NCBI GenBank assembly: GCA_023053575.1
Contig: JAKZAP010000007.1
Coordinates: forward strand, 24,453,464 to 24,517,463
Origin: Branchinecta lynchi
Taxonomy: Eukaryota > Arthropoda > Branchiopoda > Anostraca > Branchinectidae
Direction: 5' to 3'
Length of the DNA: 64,000 nucleotides
Shown in pieces: positions 35,601 to 47,600 of the stretch. Made by a program: the position numbers and the translations under genes. The notes beneath the pieces are model-generated. The model ran no database searches. It worked only from the letters and a program-made list of their open reading frames with translations, and was not told the origin of the DNA. The stretch's first letter is position 1; each line of letters starts with the position of its first letter.

Positions 35601-38600
35601 GTTTCACAACATGATAGCATAGGACTGTCACCTTAAACAAAATATAATTGATATATACAATTCGTTTTAAAACTTGTACGACTTCATAACTTGTAACAAA
35701 ATTAAACGGTATGTCAACATAAAAAATAAACAAAATTAAAACGATATGTCAAACATAAAAAATATAAAATATGTAATATTAGATTAATTGTCAAAACATT
35801 ATACGTGTCTTCACTTGTAAAAAACTTCACAAAATATGGCACAAATGACTTAAGGACGTTGCTTTATTTGCCGTTCTGGTGCGTGCTTGTTCACCATTTT
35901 TTACTGCGTAGTCAGGCAGAATCCCCCTGTGCTTTTCTGTTGACGAACACTTCCTTCCGAATTTCATGACTAAGTCATGGCGCCGTTCTGATAGAAGTTG
36001 TAATCCGAGCTGTTCTCGGCTTGTTTCATAATCAACGTATTCATATCCAAGTATTATTTTGCGGGCCCGTTTCTGAACGTTTTCTAGTCTGTCATTTTGT
36101 TGATGAGTCAGACCGCAGTGCCATACTGGACAACAGTATTCCACTTATGCTTTCCATGCTTTACAAACGGGCCATACTCGTAGCACTGCCCATTACGTTT
36201 GCGCTATTTAAAGCGAGACAAACTTGCGGGTTTAGAAATTTCTGGTATAGCTGAGATGCGGTCTGCGCACACCGTTGAAACAGAGGTGGACGTACCTTTT
36301 TTTTTGCTGTTTTCAGAATATGAAATTATTGGAGCCAGCGCTGGTGCACGACTGATTGAGTTTCAATAGGGACGTTCTCTATCGCTAGTAGTGCTAGTGT
36401 CGCTGCTGTTCGAGTGTGCGTCACTGTTTTCAAGTTTTCTCGCTAGAATAGACCTTAGCTGACTTATTCGTGTAGCGCCATAACAGTTCGCAGTAAGCTT
36501 GGGCAGTAGGAATACTTACTTATCCTGTACTTACTTATAAGGCGTATTCTCGTCGTTCCCCGGGGACTCCTCGGGAAATCGAAGGGAACGGCGAGAATAG
36601 AGGGAGTCATTCCACGCGGACTCCGCCTAGGAAAATAACGAGAACACGGGGAATGCTTATAAAATGGATTTTGTTCAAATACAAAACATGCAGTTGACGA
36701 AACTAGTCTGGATCCGCTTTATTTTTGGCTTAGTTTATTCTGATTCTTTTTAATTAATTTTACATCGCACCAACACCAGCAAAAACTGATTCCCCTCCGA
36801 AATCTGAAAGGGAGTCCTTTTTGATGGTGGTGATGATAATTGAAGCATTCCACGTCCGTGGGGACTTGGACAAACAAAAACGCAGGGACTCCTCAAGTGG
36901 AGTCCTCAGGGATCGGCGAGAATACGCCTATAGTGCAATATTCAAGCCCTGTGTGTTTCGGGAATCATTGAATTTGTATCTCAGAAACCAAACTGCAGGA
37001 TTTTCTTTCAGAAACTGTCGATGCTGGAATCCACGATGACGACACAAGCTTCACTCATAGTTCTGTGGAGTTTAGAACTGTTTCTACAAGAAATGGGGAG
37101 TCAGAGGGATGCCGGGAAACTTAACAGTAGCAGCCAAACAGCCGGCTGGGATAAGTTCCTGAAGTTCATTAAAGTGCCGAGGGTCAAGGTAGGTGGAAGG
37201 GGGGGGGGGGGGCACTGTGTATGCCGATTCTATTTGTTCTTTAGGATACAATCAGGCTTTCCCACTTGATGAAAATAAGTTAGTGCAACTCGAGCATGAT
37301 AATTAGAGAGATAGATAGAAAGTTTATTTTAAAATCCACTTTCGTGGTTACACAACCAAATTGCGATTGTTGTCAAAAAAAAAATTACAGTTAATGTGTC
37401 AATATTCTGAAAAATCTGTCAAGCTTCGTTCAAAAGTCTTACGAACTCGGGAATAAATCTTTTTGCAAATCTGACGTGTTTTTTACGTAAAGGAAAGAGT
37501 TTTGGTTACTCTAGAACTTGCTATTGGTTCTGGCCGAGTTCTAACATTTTGGTAGGGGTAACAGAGGATTTGGGAGTGGAGGGGGTGAGGTACCATGGCT
37601 GAACCGAAGTCGGTCTCTTTTCCACGCTCCTGTCCTGAAGTTGTTTTGAGTTCAAAATGTTTCAAGAGGTGTTTTAGAAATTTTGGTCCGCTATGAATAA
37701 TAAGAAGAGCCCGCTTCTGTATTAAGTAAGTAAGTAATTTATTTGTAACCCGCCATTTGGAAAAAGCGGAGTAAATATAAGAAAATTAATAAGACACAGA
37801 AAAAGACACTAATTTTCAATCTTCGGCCAGGAAGCAGTGGAGAAGGTCGTGCGCTGGTTGGGCTTGGTTGTCAATGATTTTTGGTAGCAACGAAGAAACA
37901 TCAAAAAAGTTAGAACTTGCATCTTGAATTTCGAACTTTTCCGTCGATGTACGGTTATGGCATAATTTCGACAAGTGGAGCAGGTGCTTTGCATATTTGC
38001 AGGTCTTTTGCATATATTTTTTCCAATGTTTCTCTTTTGTTCCTGCGATAAAAAAAAATGCCAAACAGGCGCTGGGTCCGGGGTGGGTCTGATGGAGGAA
38101 GTCTAAACTCGCAGTAGGTGACATTGAGATTTTTTCATTTTTGAAAGTAGTTTTAGATTTTGTAATCCCGCATTGGCACGTTTTAGCTTCTCCTGGCACT
38201 GCGCTTCCCGTTTGATCTAGGATTATGGTAACACCTTGTAGCTTAATTTTCTATGCCTTCATTAGTTGCGTTTTTGATCCTAATTCTCCGCTCTGAATAC
38301 TCGCTTCTGACATATCGATTCTCGTACAAATTACCGTTTTTGCTCCTCTGGCTTCTCAATTCTCGCTTTTGACAAAAACACTAATTTGGCAGCTCATCCG
38401 CAATCCGGTATACGTGTCTATTCATATTAAACCCTCGCACTCTGTTGACCAATCAGGGAGGAGAATGGAGAGAGAAGAATCGAGAATTCACCCCCGGAGC
38501 AACTTTTCGATTCTGCCGAATCGGGAGGCTTTCCCCGTTCTCGAGTCCGACAAAAACGCAAGAAAGGGGAATTCGCTTCATCTGATTAGTCCAAAAACGC

Positions 38601-41600
38601 GAAATAGGAGAATTACGAGGAGAATCGCAAGGAGAATTCGGATCAAAAACGCAACTATTGTTTTGTTACTGAGGTTCGCTGTGGGATCGTATGCGTAGTC
38701 TCGATATCCTTAATGATAAAAAACAAAATGACCAACATCCATGGATGTCCGACTTGATGAACGTACGTCAACGCAGCTGTTGGAGGATTTGTAACACACT
38801 TTTGTTCACAACTCTAAACTAAGCAGAGTAGTCATTTGTACGATCTGTACGGCAGCCAACACTGTACTTCATTCCGCTTTTCTCCCCATCTTGCCAAACT
38901 TGGCAAAGCCCTAGGGCGATGAAACTTGGCAGGCATAACAGAGACCCGGCCAAACTAACTTGGAAATAGTCACTTCCCTTATTCGAACACCCTAAGGAGA
39001 GTGGAGGGAAGGGGAATCCGGAATCTTAAGATATGTGTAAATTTGGAACGGGTGGTCGGATCTTATTGAAACTTGATATTTGGAAAGACCTCGTGTCTCA
39101 AATGTACCATTTCAAGTGCGGACCGGATCCGATAAATTTGGCGGGGGGGGGGGGGGGGGGTCGGAGGGGGAACCGAAAATTTTGTGACACGCTTAGAGTG
39201 GAGCGATTGGGCTGAAACTTGGTGGGAAGAACAAGCATAAGCCCTAGATACACCAGTGATGGAACTAGATCGGATTCCAGCACTGGGGGGGGGGGGGGGT
39301 GTACATCGCGTGTTAAGAAATCTGGAATTCCATCGGGTTGCCTCGAGCGGTGCAGGGAGTCGATTGTAACACCTTAAGATCAGGTGAACCACAACAGCAA
39401 CTTGATAGTAACTCAGACATTACTCAAACCTTAAACGATTAAATCAAGTTGCGTTCTTTGAAAAGCCGAAAAAACGAAGCCGCAAGTTGGTGCAAGTGTT
39501 TTGATAGGCCACCTCTGTTTTGCTGTAAGACTTCAGCCTTGGACTGGTTGTCTATGATCATGTGTTTGAACCATCCCGCGGGGGATCGCTTAAAGTTTAA
39601 TCCGACAGTCTGGCTACATATCACTACACACTCACTTAAGGAGAAATTTTCCAAATTTCTCCTCGGGTTCCCCATTTCTTTCAGTAATTCACAGTTGGTT
39701 TCCAATTTCAAAGTAAAAACCCAGTCCTAATTTTGAGGAAAAAGATGACCAACTTTTATAAAAAAAGGTTTGGTAGCCCTCCAAACCCACAACCTGTACC
39801 CATTTTTTAACAAGTGAATAAAATAGTGCGTACATAATTGGAACTTAATTGTCGACATCGTGTGTATTTTTTATAGTATTTATATGTTAATGAATGGACC
39901 AGATGGTTTAGGCATAGTTCTTTTTTATACATTATTTTGTACTCCTCAGTTCTGAGGGAAATAAATGAATAAATAAATAAATATGCCTGAAAACCTGATA
40001 TATATGCGTCACTCCGTTTGTCCACTTCCCAAAGATGCTCGATTTCACAAGGCGTATTCTCGCTGTTCCCCGAGGACTCCTTGGGGAATCAGAGGGAACG
40101 GCGAGAATAGAGGGATTCACTCCACGCGGACTCCGCGTACGGAAAACAAACGAGAACACGCGGAATGCTTCCAAAATGGATTTTCTTCGAAAAAAAAATA
40201 TGCAGTTGACGAAATTAGTCTGGACCACTTTATTTTTGGTTTTGCTTATTCTGATTGTTTTTAATAATTTTACATTGCACCAACATCAGCAACAAGACCG
40301 AAGGTGTCGATGGGATCCCAAAAATCTAATATTTGATTCAGACAATCGAGTCTTGTCTTCGCCAGATCCAGTCTTGGACAGGCTAATCATCAGAGAAAAC
40401 CAAGTTCAGATATTAAACCTCTATAAGCCGAGACTGTTGACGAGACTGACCGAGACTTCCTGCCGAGTTCCGAGCGAACTACTAGTCCAGCAAAAAAAAA
40501 AATACAGAAACAAAACCAGCGCTTATAAATAAAGAACATATATAAAGAACATCTAATCAACTTTGAATAAAAGTTTGACTTAAAAAAAAATCCGGTTACA
40601 ACCGGATTCCGGAATAATTATATGTCCGGGTAAACAAGACCAAAGGTTTCGATGGGATCCCAAAAATTCAATATCTGATCCATGGGTCTTGTCTTAGCCA
40701 GATCCAGTCATCGCCAGACTCCTTGAACTTTTTTACAATTAAAATTCAGAAACAGATTAAGGCCAAATAGCTAATCACCTGAGAAAACCAAGTTCAGATA
40801 TGAATTCAGCATGTGTGTTCATATCTGATTTGACGAAAACTTCCTGCCACTTCTGCCAATTTCCCGGTTTCGGCCGAACTCCAGAACTACTTTTCCGGCG
40901 AAAAAATACTTGTCCGTCGAGAAAATAGTTTTCACCATCGTGTTCAGCATGTCTTCTTACCCCATAATCGACTATCACATTAGCTGTTTCAAAATATTTT
41001 GTTTGCCCCTTAATTTGAACCCCCTCCCCCACCCCTAAATGTAGGGCTACAAAGCCCATCTACGAACTTGACTGATCTGACGACCCAACGAATCCTCACA
41101 CCAAGTTTCATCAAAATATCTCATTCCCTTCGAGAGTTATCGTGCTTACAGACGGACGGACAGACGGACAACTTCTGCGATGTCATAGGTATCCCTCCAC
41201 TTACGTTTTGGGAACCCAAAAACCATTGTCATATACCGACTCACCATCTCTCCTTATCCCTTAATCTGTCATCTAATCGAGCTTTTGCTTTTAACAAATT
41301 TTCCGGTTTTCGCCGGATTCCGGGCGAACTACATGTCCGGGTAGAAAATTGTTTTCACATAAGTGTTCAGCATGTCTTCTTGCCCTTAATCGAACATCTA
41401 ATCAACTTGAAATAAAACTTTTAATTTTAACAAACTTTCCGGTTTCGGACGGATTCCGGGCGAACTACTTGTCCGTCGAGAAAATGGTTTTCACCATCGT
41501 CTTCAGCATGTCTTCCTACCCCTAAATCGAACATCTAATCAACTTCAAATAAAACTTTTACTTTTAACAAACTTTCCAGTTTTGGCCGGATTCCGGGCTA

Positions 41601-44600
41601 ACTACTCTTCCGATGAGAAAATGGTTTTCACCATCGTGCTCGGCATGTCTTCTTACCCCATAATCGACTATCACATTAGCTGTTTCAAAATATTTTGTTT
41701 GCCCCTTAATTTGAACCCCCTCCCCCACCCCTAAATATAGGGCTACAAAGCCCATCTACGAACTTGACAGGTCCGACGACCCAACGAATCCTCAAACCAA
41801 GTTTCATCAAAATATCTCATTCCCTTCGAGAGTTATCGTGCTTACAGACGGACAACTTTTGCGATGTCATAGGTATCCCTCCACTTACGTTTTTGGATCC
41901 CAAAAACTGGTTCCCCTCCGAATCGGAAAAGGAGTCCTTTTTGATGATGGTCATGATAATCGGAGCATTCCCCGCCCGTGGGGACTCGCGAGAATACTGG
42001 GAGTGAGTCCCCGGGACAAACAAAAACGTGGGGACTCCTCAAGTTAAGTCCTCGGGGAACGGCGAGAATACGCCTATAGAACGAACTTATTCTTACGGAT
42101 TTGTGGTGCCTCTGTGTGCCTGTTTCTCTATGCTCCATATATTTACCAACTTCAGATATAAGCCATTGCCGAAAAATAGACAAAAGATGTTAGATTCCTT
42201 GCAAGACCAGTATTGACATTATTTTCTTACTTTTCCGGGCTTAGCGTCTTTAATCCTAGAAATGCAGGCTTTTTTCTATTTAAATTCTCCGCGTCTGGAT
42301 AAACATTGGGTTGTCTTGCAAACAGCGCATATTCGGAAAGTTATTACTAGAGCATTGTGTGAATAAATACAAAATTCGTTAGATGGGTCGACATATTTCA
42401 GTGGTTTCAAGTATCAGATGAAAAAATAAGCTGCCTTTTCATTTAAACTTTAGAGGAACCCTCTTGCTTATTCTGCTTTTTATAATATACCTAGCTCCCT
42501 TACTGAATAACAAGCCTTTAAAATCCTCAACTTTCTCCATTGTTTCGTTTTGTGCCTACGAGATTTTAGCGCTTTTTCGGTCGTGCCGAATTTTACCGGT
42601 CACACAACGCAAAGTTTGCCGGAATCTTCAACGTCCACTGACAACTGTTTCACACATAATGATACGAGACTCTTCTATTTCTACTTCTTTTACTGGCTTG
42701 TGTTTCCCACTTTTTAACCACGGTGCGTTCAGTTTCCAAATGTTTTGCGCCCAACCGCCGCGTCGGGGAGTAGGAAGGCTGGGGAGTTAACAAGCGCTGA
42801 CAAGAAAATAGCTAGTTTCCGGCGGAAAAACAATGGTATTTTCGCAAAAAAAAATCTGATCCAGTTCGTAGTGAAAAGATCATTTCTATAGTAAGAGTTG
42901 TGCTTTACTAAGGTGTGCTTATATTTAGGAGACGATGCTAAAGAACCAGAAGGCAGTGTATAACGTCGTTTCCAGTCACGGAGACAAAGCGGCGCTCATC
43001 GAATCCGCGCTTCAGATGGAAGATTACGTCCGAGTGCTTGACGAGTACGTTCAAGATAACGAATTTTCCAGAGGTGAGAGGCTGTAGCCGTGTTCGTTTT
43101 CGTCGTGGTCGGTCCGGAAAATGTCGTTTTAAATTTTTCATATTAGTGTTTCCTTTGGCAGGTTGTATAAACGTCGCTCCATGAACTAACTGTAGACACA
43201 AAAACGTTAAAATTCGAACTGACCTAATATTTGCAACAGGAGGCACAAAAAAGTAAAAAAAATGGATTTTATTATAACAGGCAAACTACTTTTAAACCTG
43301 GTTTACAAGTTTGATTCGTTTTCTCGCGAATTTCGAATATTATCAAACCCGACATGATGCAACTAGCTCTCCTCCGTTCGTTGTTTCAAGAACGTACGAC
43401 TAGTGAAACGGCAGATCAACAGACACACATAACGCATTATTTTTTACAGTTCAACAACGTACAAGAATAGCGAAGCGAACCACAAAAACGAACGCAGCAT
43501 ATATTTAATTAATTTTTCTCTAGTGGTGATTTTTTGCAGCTTCACTAGTAACGCATCATCTAGAGCGTGTTCCATCCTACTTACCGTAGTTACTACGCAT
43601 GACCTCACGAATTCTGGCTTTTTGCCGTCAAGGCTGGAACGATTTTTCTATTTCCAGCAGAATATCATGCAACGGGCGAATCCGACCAATCATGTTACAG
43701 AGATCCGTAGTACTACGCTCCCGAGCGTGGTAAGCAAGTAGTTACTATTAGTTACTATTTCGAGAAGGCTGGAACGGTCAGCGTAGTAACTTTTAGTGAG
43801 ATAGGAATGGAAATAGCAACTAATAGTTTCTATTTGCAGAAGGGTGTAACACGCTCCTAGTATCACTTCTCGTTCTCGTTAGTCGAACAGGCGAAAAACA
43901 AAATTCACATCTATTTACTAATGAAGAATAAATCCTACTACTACTGAAAAATAAATACTACTACTAACAATACATTTCTAATTACTAATTACTAAACCAA
44001 ATACTAAAAAAAAAAGAAGAAAACAAAAAAAAGAAAGCGACTGACTCTTGCTTACTCTTTTGTGAGGAAGAACCTTTTCACTGTGGCTTTGAATGCAGCA
44101 AGGTGCGGGGCCTCACGGACTTTAATTGGGATTGAATTCCAAACACTCGTAGCAAAATTTCTAATAATGAACGATGCACGAGTTGTTTGCCGGATTTCAT
44201 GAACTATATCCCCACACCCCCTTGTTTCATAATTGTGGTAATCACTATTCGTAGAAAAAAAATTTGCAAAAGAGGAAGGCAGTAAATTATTAAAGTATTT
44301 GTAAACAAAAATGCTAATTTGATAATCCCTTGTTTTCGAAACATCAAAGAGTTTATTTTTAAAGAAAACTTCAGAAGGTGTCGAATTATTAACATCATTG
44401 TGAAAAAGAAGTTTTATTGCTTTATTTTGTATTTTCTGAATTCTTTTATAACAGGTAATAAAGTTACTTGCCCATAGTGAGCAACCATAGCACACGTATG
44501 GATAAAATATAGCGAAATAAATTGTTTTCATAGTTTTTTCGGTCACTAAATGTTTAATGCGGCGAAGCACGCCCAGGGATCTTGATATTTTAAGTGAAAT

Positions 44601-47600
44601 GGTATTAGCGTGCTCCTTCCATGATAAATTCTCATCTATGATGAACCCTAAATATTTCGTTTCCCGAACTCTATTGATTTTATTTCCATGTACATTCAGC
44701 GACAGATTTGTATCAACGGTACCTATCCTCGAAAATATTATATAATTTGTTTTATCATAATTTAAAGTAAGAAGATTATAATCGGCCCACTGGACAAACT
44801 CCAGTAGTGCTGTTTCCATTTTACAAAATAGAAGTTCAGTCGATGGGGCTGCCACAAGCAATAAGCTATCATCTGCAAATAGGATAATTCCAGCCTGTGA
44901 CAGATACAGCTTTATTCGGCTTTATTTTCGGTTAACAAGTCCCCCGGGACCTTCCCTGCAGGTGATGCAGACAAATGTTACGCGTTGGTTTTATATTAAA
45001 CATAATCTAATCTAATCTAATCTAAAACCTCGGTTAGGACTGAAACTCCAAGTTTTGACCATCACAAGGCGTTTTGCCCGCGGTCCCACAAAGAGCTTGT
45101 GGCTCGTAGGGCAAATTAACACTAGGGGAGCGCCACGACCTCTGCTTTCCATGCTTCGCGAACGGGCCATCCTCCAAGCGCCCCCCATTACGCTTGCGGC
45201 ACTTAAAGCGAGACAAACTTGTCGGTATAGCAATTTCTGGTAAATCTAGGATGCGGTCTGCACACATCGTAGATACAGGGGAGGTTGTATGTTTTTTGTT
45301 TGCTGTGTTCAAAATATGAAGGTGTTGGGGCCAGCGCTGGTGCGCGACTGATTAAGTTTTAGTAGGGACGTCCTCTATCACTAGTGGTGCTAGTTTCACT
45401 GCTATTCTAAAGTGGTGCTAGTTTCGGTGGTGGTGCGCGACTGATTAAGTTTTAGTAGTAGTATCATTAGTGGTGTTAGTTTCACTGCTATTCTAAAAAA
45501 GTGACAGTGTGTGTCACTTTTAATGGCACTTGCAGCTTCGCTCAAGTGCCATATACCGATCACTTTTCGGTCTGTTAGGCCACTGTTCTCGAGCTAGGGT
45601 ACTTCCAAAGGCACTAGGGCGATGAAACTTGGCAGGCATATCAGAGACCTGGCCAAACTAACTTGGAAATAGCCACTTCCCTTATTCGAACACCCTAAGG
45701 GGAGTGGAGGGAAGGGGAATCCGGAATCTTAAGATATGTGTAATTTTGGAACGGGTGGTCGGATCTTAATGAAACTTGATATTTGGAAAGACCTCGTGTC
45801 TCAAATGTACCATTTCAAGTCCGGACTGGATCCGATAAATTTGGCGGGGGGGGGGGGGGTCGGAGGGGGAACCGAAAATGTTGTGACACGCTAGAGTGGA
45901 GCGATTGGGCTGAAACTTGGTGGGAAGAACAAGCATAAGCCCTAGATACACAAGTGATAGAACTGGATCGTATTCCAGCACGGGGGGGGGGGGGGGGCTT
46001 GGCTTGGACATTAGAGGCTTGACAAGATTGGCTTATAAATTGTCACTTCACAGATCCGGCTATCCCTTAAAGTACTAATCCTAACCGGTAAGTAAAAAAA
46101 TTGCAGAAATACAAAATATACATTTTCATTGGTCCCCATGAGCCCATGATCATTTCTGCCTCAAGGAGTTAGTTTAAAAATGAGGTTCTAGTTCCCCTAA
46201 AGTGAGGATGTTAACAGAAAAGTAAAAAAAAAGTACTTTTGACCAAAGGGTATGCCTATATATCCCCAAAGGCCTGTGGTAATTTTTGCCTCAAGGGTCT
46301 AGCTTACAAGTGAATTCCTTAAAGAACAAACAATAATTTTCAGCAAAATATATATTTTATTGGATCCCGAAGAGCTCATCATCGTTTTTGCTTCGAGAGT
46401 TTTCATTACAGACGAATTTCTAGCGCTCTTAAATTGCGCATTATCACAGCCAAATGCAAAAATAAAAAAGGTTTACGAACGATACATTCTCGTGGTTTCC
46501 AAGGGCACAGGTTCATTCTTCTCTCAAAGGTTTTGCCTACAAACGATCACAACAACCCCATGAATTGACGAATTCCTACTTTCATCCTCCGACACAGCCC
46601 ATATATGAGCTTCCAGCTCTTGTTTCAAGTCTGAGTGCTACTCTCTAGTGTTATTTTGCTCTGGTGCTCGAAAAATGTGTTTCCCTACTTGTAAGACAAC
46701 TTAAGAAGAGCATTCGGCGCTGTTATTCATGTACGGCGGATGTACCGCCGAGATGATAAGCCCCGCGATCGTGAGCCCTTTGATGTTTTACTAGGGAATG
46801 ATTTGTTTGTGTCGACCAGCGGCCTTAATGTGAAGATGAGGTAGAGCGAAGTATGTCGCGGAAAGATATAATGACGTCTTGTGTGTGTCATCCTGCAAGG
46901 CTCATTTGCTAAACGAATTTCGATGTCAGTTTGACTCGAAATTTCGTACTTTACGTCTTTGTTATCTGTGATTCGTGGACAAGCTGTTTCGATATTTTTT
47001 TTAGATTTTTCATTTTTTTTTTTTAGATTTTTTCAGTTTCAGGTTTAAAGCACAATTCTTACTAGAAATAGTCTTTTCGCGATGAAATGGCTCAGAAATA
47101 TCGTTTTTCGAAATATCATTGCTTTGCACGTGAAATGAGAGGTTTTCTTGCTAGCGCTTGTCACTCTCTCCAGCCTTCCTGTTCTCCGAAGTGGCGGCTA
47201 GACGCAAAATATTTGAAAACTGAACGCGCCGCGGTTAAAAAGAGAGAAAAGTAAGTAAAACAAAAGGAGCCCAACGTAGAATACAGACATGATGGCCTAC
47301 CATGTCTTCCAAGATGGAAAGTAACACTTTGAAGCTTCTCATGTTCTAATGTGAGAAAGAGGTGTCGGTGGACCTTGAAGCTTTAGGCGAAGTTTAAGTT
47401 GCTGGACTGGCAAAACTCGGCTGAGCTGAAAAAGCGCTAAAAGGTCGTTGGCGTGGTGGGGGTTTCGAAGCAAATAAGAAAGTAAGTACGTAATTTATTT
47501 ATGACCCGCCATTTTGAAAAGGCGGAGTAAATGACGAAAATAAAGAAAATAAACAAAATATATATATACACACAGAAAAAGACACTTAATTTTTAATCTT

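Larger units (their letters stand above)
34486..36455. mobile_element. Paired hAT-type MITEs (family E), each split by a LINE
   Basis: Terminal CAGAGCAAAATAACACTA and AGCGCCAAGACC motifs occur at 34486-34545 and 35528-35563. The family interior (GCGGTCTGCACACACC, GCCAGCGCTGGTGC, AGTAGGGACGTTC) appears at 35346-35560 and 36145-36450. Clean copies are at 52091-52446 and 59087-59431. Confidence 0.7.
34453..37011 (+). other. VPS18: VPS18 intron 8
   Basis: 2.6 kb: two hAT-type MITEs of family E joined near 35520-35565, the first holding a LINE (34764-35345) and the second another LINE (35566-36144); a family S terminus at about 36456-36515; and a family G MITE at 36540-36929 ending 82 bp before exon 9. 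Confidence 0.8.
37189..42928 (+). other. VPS18: VPS18 intron 9
   Basis: 5.7 kb: a LINE 3' end with (ATAG)n tail (about 37308-37720, minus); family A LINE (37722-38215, minus); a MITE (38265-38655); 38656-38860 unassigned; family F fragment (38860-39310); LINE J 3' end (39420-39985, plus); a family G MITE split by family K (40050-42072); and 42080-42928 with no recognised feature. Confidence 0.8.

Noticed and set aside
39033..39392. Short open frames across family F copies (for example MKLDIWKDLVSQM types)
   Set aside because: They recur because the repeat recurs, are interrupted by G runs of variable length and lack a consistent frame.
44052..44861. Host protein-coding gene of 269 codons
   Set aside because: RT motifs, truncation at the FADD box and location in a VPS18 intron show it is a LINE fragment.
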